A DNA stretch of 20,378 nucleotides. Origin: Coprinopsis marcescibilis (taxonomy: Eukaryota > Basidiomycota > Agaricomycetes > Agaricales > Psathyrellaceae). A model generated the notes under the pieces. That model was not told the DNA's origin. It worked only from the letters and a program-made list of their open reading frames with translations, and ran no database searches. The stretch lies in assembly GCA_004369085.1 (NCBI GenBank), contig ML210497.1, positions 1 through 20,378 on the forward strand, in the 5' to 3' direction. Position numbers and translations under genes: made by a program. Below, in pieces: positions 19,175 to 20,378 of this stretch. Within the stretch, counting starts at the first letter, position 1; every line of letters begins with the position of its first letter.

Positions 19175-19370
19175 TACATGGTGCACACCTTATGCCATGC
19201 TTTGAGGAGGAGCAAGGTAATAATGGCCTTGGTACAACAACTAAGTAAAGTGGGCCACCACATACACATGGCAGTATGAGGGTTTACTGTTCTACTGTTT
19301 ATAAGGTAGATAGGACAAGAGCAAGCATGCTTGCAACGAAGACAAAGGATGCCCAAAGGCTGAGACCCAG

Positions 19371-19501
19371 GCCTGGGAAAAGAGCATGTGATTGCCAAGA
19401 GCTCAAAATCTTGGCAAGATCAGACATTCGAAAGGTAGGGGAAAAAGCCTGGGAACAATAGCATGTGAATGCCAAGTGCTCAAAATCTTGGCAAGAAAAT
19501 G
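19371..19501. repeat. Imperfect direct repeat, 77-bp period, each unit with a hairpin
   Basis: Two similar units of about 53 bp, starting GCCTGGGAA at 19371 and 19448. Each holds a palindrome: TTGCCAAG/CTTGGCAA with a 10-nt loop (19392-19417), and TGCCAAG/CTTGGCA (19470-19493). The shared core includes GCTCAAAATCTTGGCAAGA. It lies between the Tc1 element and the right-edge gene; origin unknown. Confidence 0.7.
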
Positions 19502-19679
19502 GCAGGGAAGTCTTGGGAATAAGAACGCTGCTTTACTTCGTAAACCCTCGTAACATTTGTAACAATTGCAGTGTGCACATCAAAGTATTTTGCAGCTGCA
19601 ACGCTGCGCGCTGCGTACACATCGGCTAAATCAGTCAACTGTACATACAATACAACTTTCAAGTGTTCATTCCAAATGC

Positions 19680-20378
19680 CTAGCCAGGGTAATAAGTCCG
19701 CGATTTCCCATTTCCAAGCTCTTGAAGCGCGAACTCCTGCATCGCCGGTGCGAAAATAATAGGTTCAAGTGTCGTAGGGGTTTCGTGATAATGAACCGGG
19801 CGTGGCCTGTTTTCAGACTCGATCAGACTTTTATTCCCAGTTTCGCGCAAATGGAGAACGAGACGGCAGGCGAGGATTGAGTGGAACACGCCCTGTGATC
19901 TGTGTAGGTGACATCTGTGAGAAATTCCAGATATCGGGGGGCGAAGGGGATACATACTCGCCCATTATGAAATTGGAGGAATCCTGGCTCACACACGCAA
20001 TTCATCCGCCGTTTGGTCAGACAAATTCCGATTCATCCCAAGTGATAAGTGCACTCACGACTCCTGATACACTGACGACAATGTTCGCGATGGCCGTTCC
20101 TGGGCGGGGATGAGAAACCGTTGCGGGAAAGTGATTGTACTCACCTGTTATCAATGCAAAGTAGATTAGGCCGTCACGGAAGAATACTGTGACAAGGTTT
20201 GTTGCTTGGGAGTGGCGAAATTTGCGGAACCCAAACCAGGCCGTTAGCGCGGTGAGTACTGCGCACAGATTGTCAGCATATCCAGTAAAATTGTTGGGGC
20301 AAAGGGGCGACAGACCTACTCCGCTGAAGACGAATGTTGCAAATAGGATAGAGAGGATCACCCCAAAATCAGCAGTTG
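19680..20378 (-). CDS. DUF6533-type fungal multi-pass membrane protein, C-terminal part
   Basis: Minus strand; the 5' end lies beyond the window. Proposed exons: 20378-20145, 20099-20059, 19983-19958 and 19899-19680 (stop TAG 19682-19680). Introns: 20144-20100 (GTGAGT...CAG, 45 nt), 20058-19984 (75 nt) and 19957-19900 (GTATGT...CAG, 58 nt). All joins keep frame. The protein shows a membrane segment (FGVILSILFATFVFSGVG), a Cys-containing loop, a further hydrophobic segment, then FFRDGLIYFALITG and FHSILACRLVLHLRE. The RDGxxYF and CRLxLxLR motifs are typical of the C-terminal half of Agaricomycete DUF6533-type proteins, whose function is unknown. A polar cytoplasmic-type tail of about 55 residues follows. 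CpG-rich, unlike the transposons. The 26-nt exon is the least certain part. Confidence 0.65.

Noticed and set aside
19480..19662. 60-codon minus-strand ORF downstream of the right-edge gene
   Set aside because: Short, overlaps the hairpin repeat unit, no recognisable motif; likely chance.

Overview
The window looks like a transposon graveyard from a filamentous fungus, most likely an Agaricomycete (mushroom-forming basidiomycete). Evidence: a chromodomain Ty3/Gypsy element, a Ty1/Copia element, a Mutator-like transposase of the type common in mushrooms, a Tc1 element, and a host gene at the right edge with 45-75 nt introns that resembles the DUF6533-type membrane proteins expanded in Agaricomycetes. 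The organism call rests on protein style and intron size, not on any search.

Layout. 1-62: possible first exon of a minus-strand gene with a signal-peptide-like start. 63-422: promoter- or LTR-like DNA with a TATA box and an exact 30-bp tandem duplication. 423-767 and 6630-7600: the two halves of one decayed minus-strand ORF carrying a CCHC zinc knuckle, split by a Copia element (768-6629, TSD GAGTT). 7671-13138: Gypsy chromovirus on the minus strand (5' LTR, gag, a -1 frameshift site, pol, chromodomain). The split ORF begins only 70 bp after the Gypsy pol stop, so it may be a third ORF of that element. 13139-14187: Mutator-like transposase remnant (+), interrupted by a solo LTR (14188-14568, TSD TTAGG) of the same Copia family. 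14628-15319: unrecognised ORF (+). 15320-16435: no gene seen. 16436-17515: decayed intron-containing gene (-). 17518-19174: complete but dead Tc1 element (+) with 25-bp TIRs. 19190-19679: intergenic, with a 77-bp-spaced hairpin repeat. 19680-20378: 3' part of a host membrane-protein gene (-), running off the window.

History. The Copia copy is nested inside the Gypsy-linked ORF, and the solo LTR inside the Mutator relic. All elements are dead. In the Gypsy, Copia and linked ORF nearly every in-frame stop is TGA, several clearly replacing a CGA arginine codon. This points to C-to-T decay at CpG (cytosine methylation) rather than random stop formation. CpG is scarce across the transposons and returns near 19.5 kb, where the host gene lies. 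I do not see a defence system or gene cluster here; the most unusual items are the zinc-knuckle ORF after the chromodomain, the half-tRNA primer site of the Copia and the gag/pol slippery heptamer of the Gypsy.
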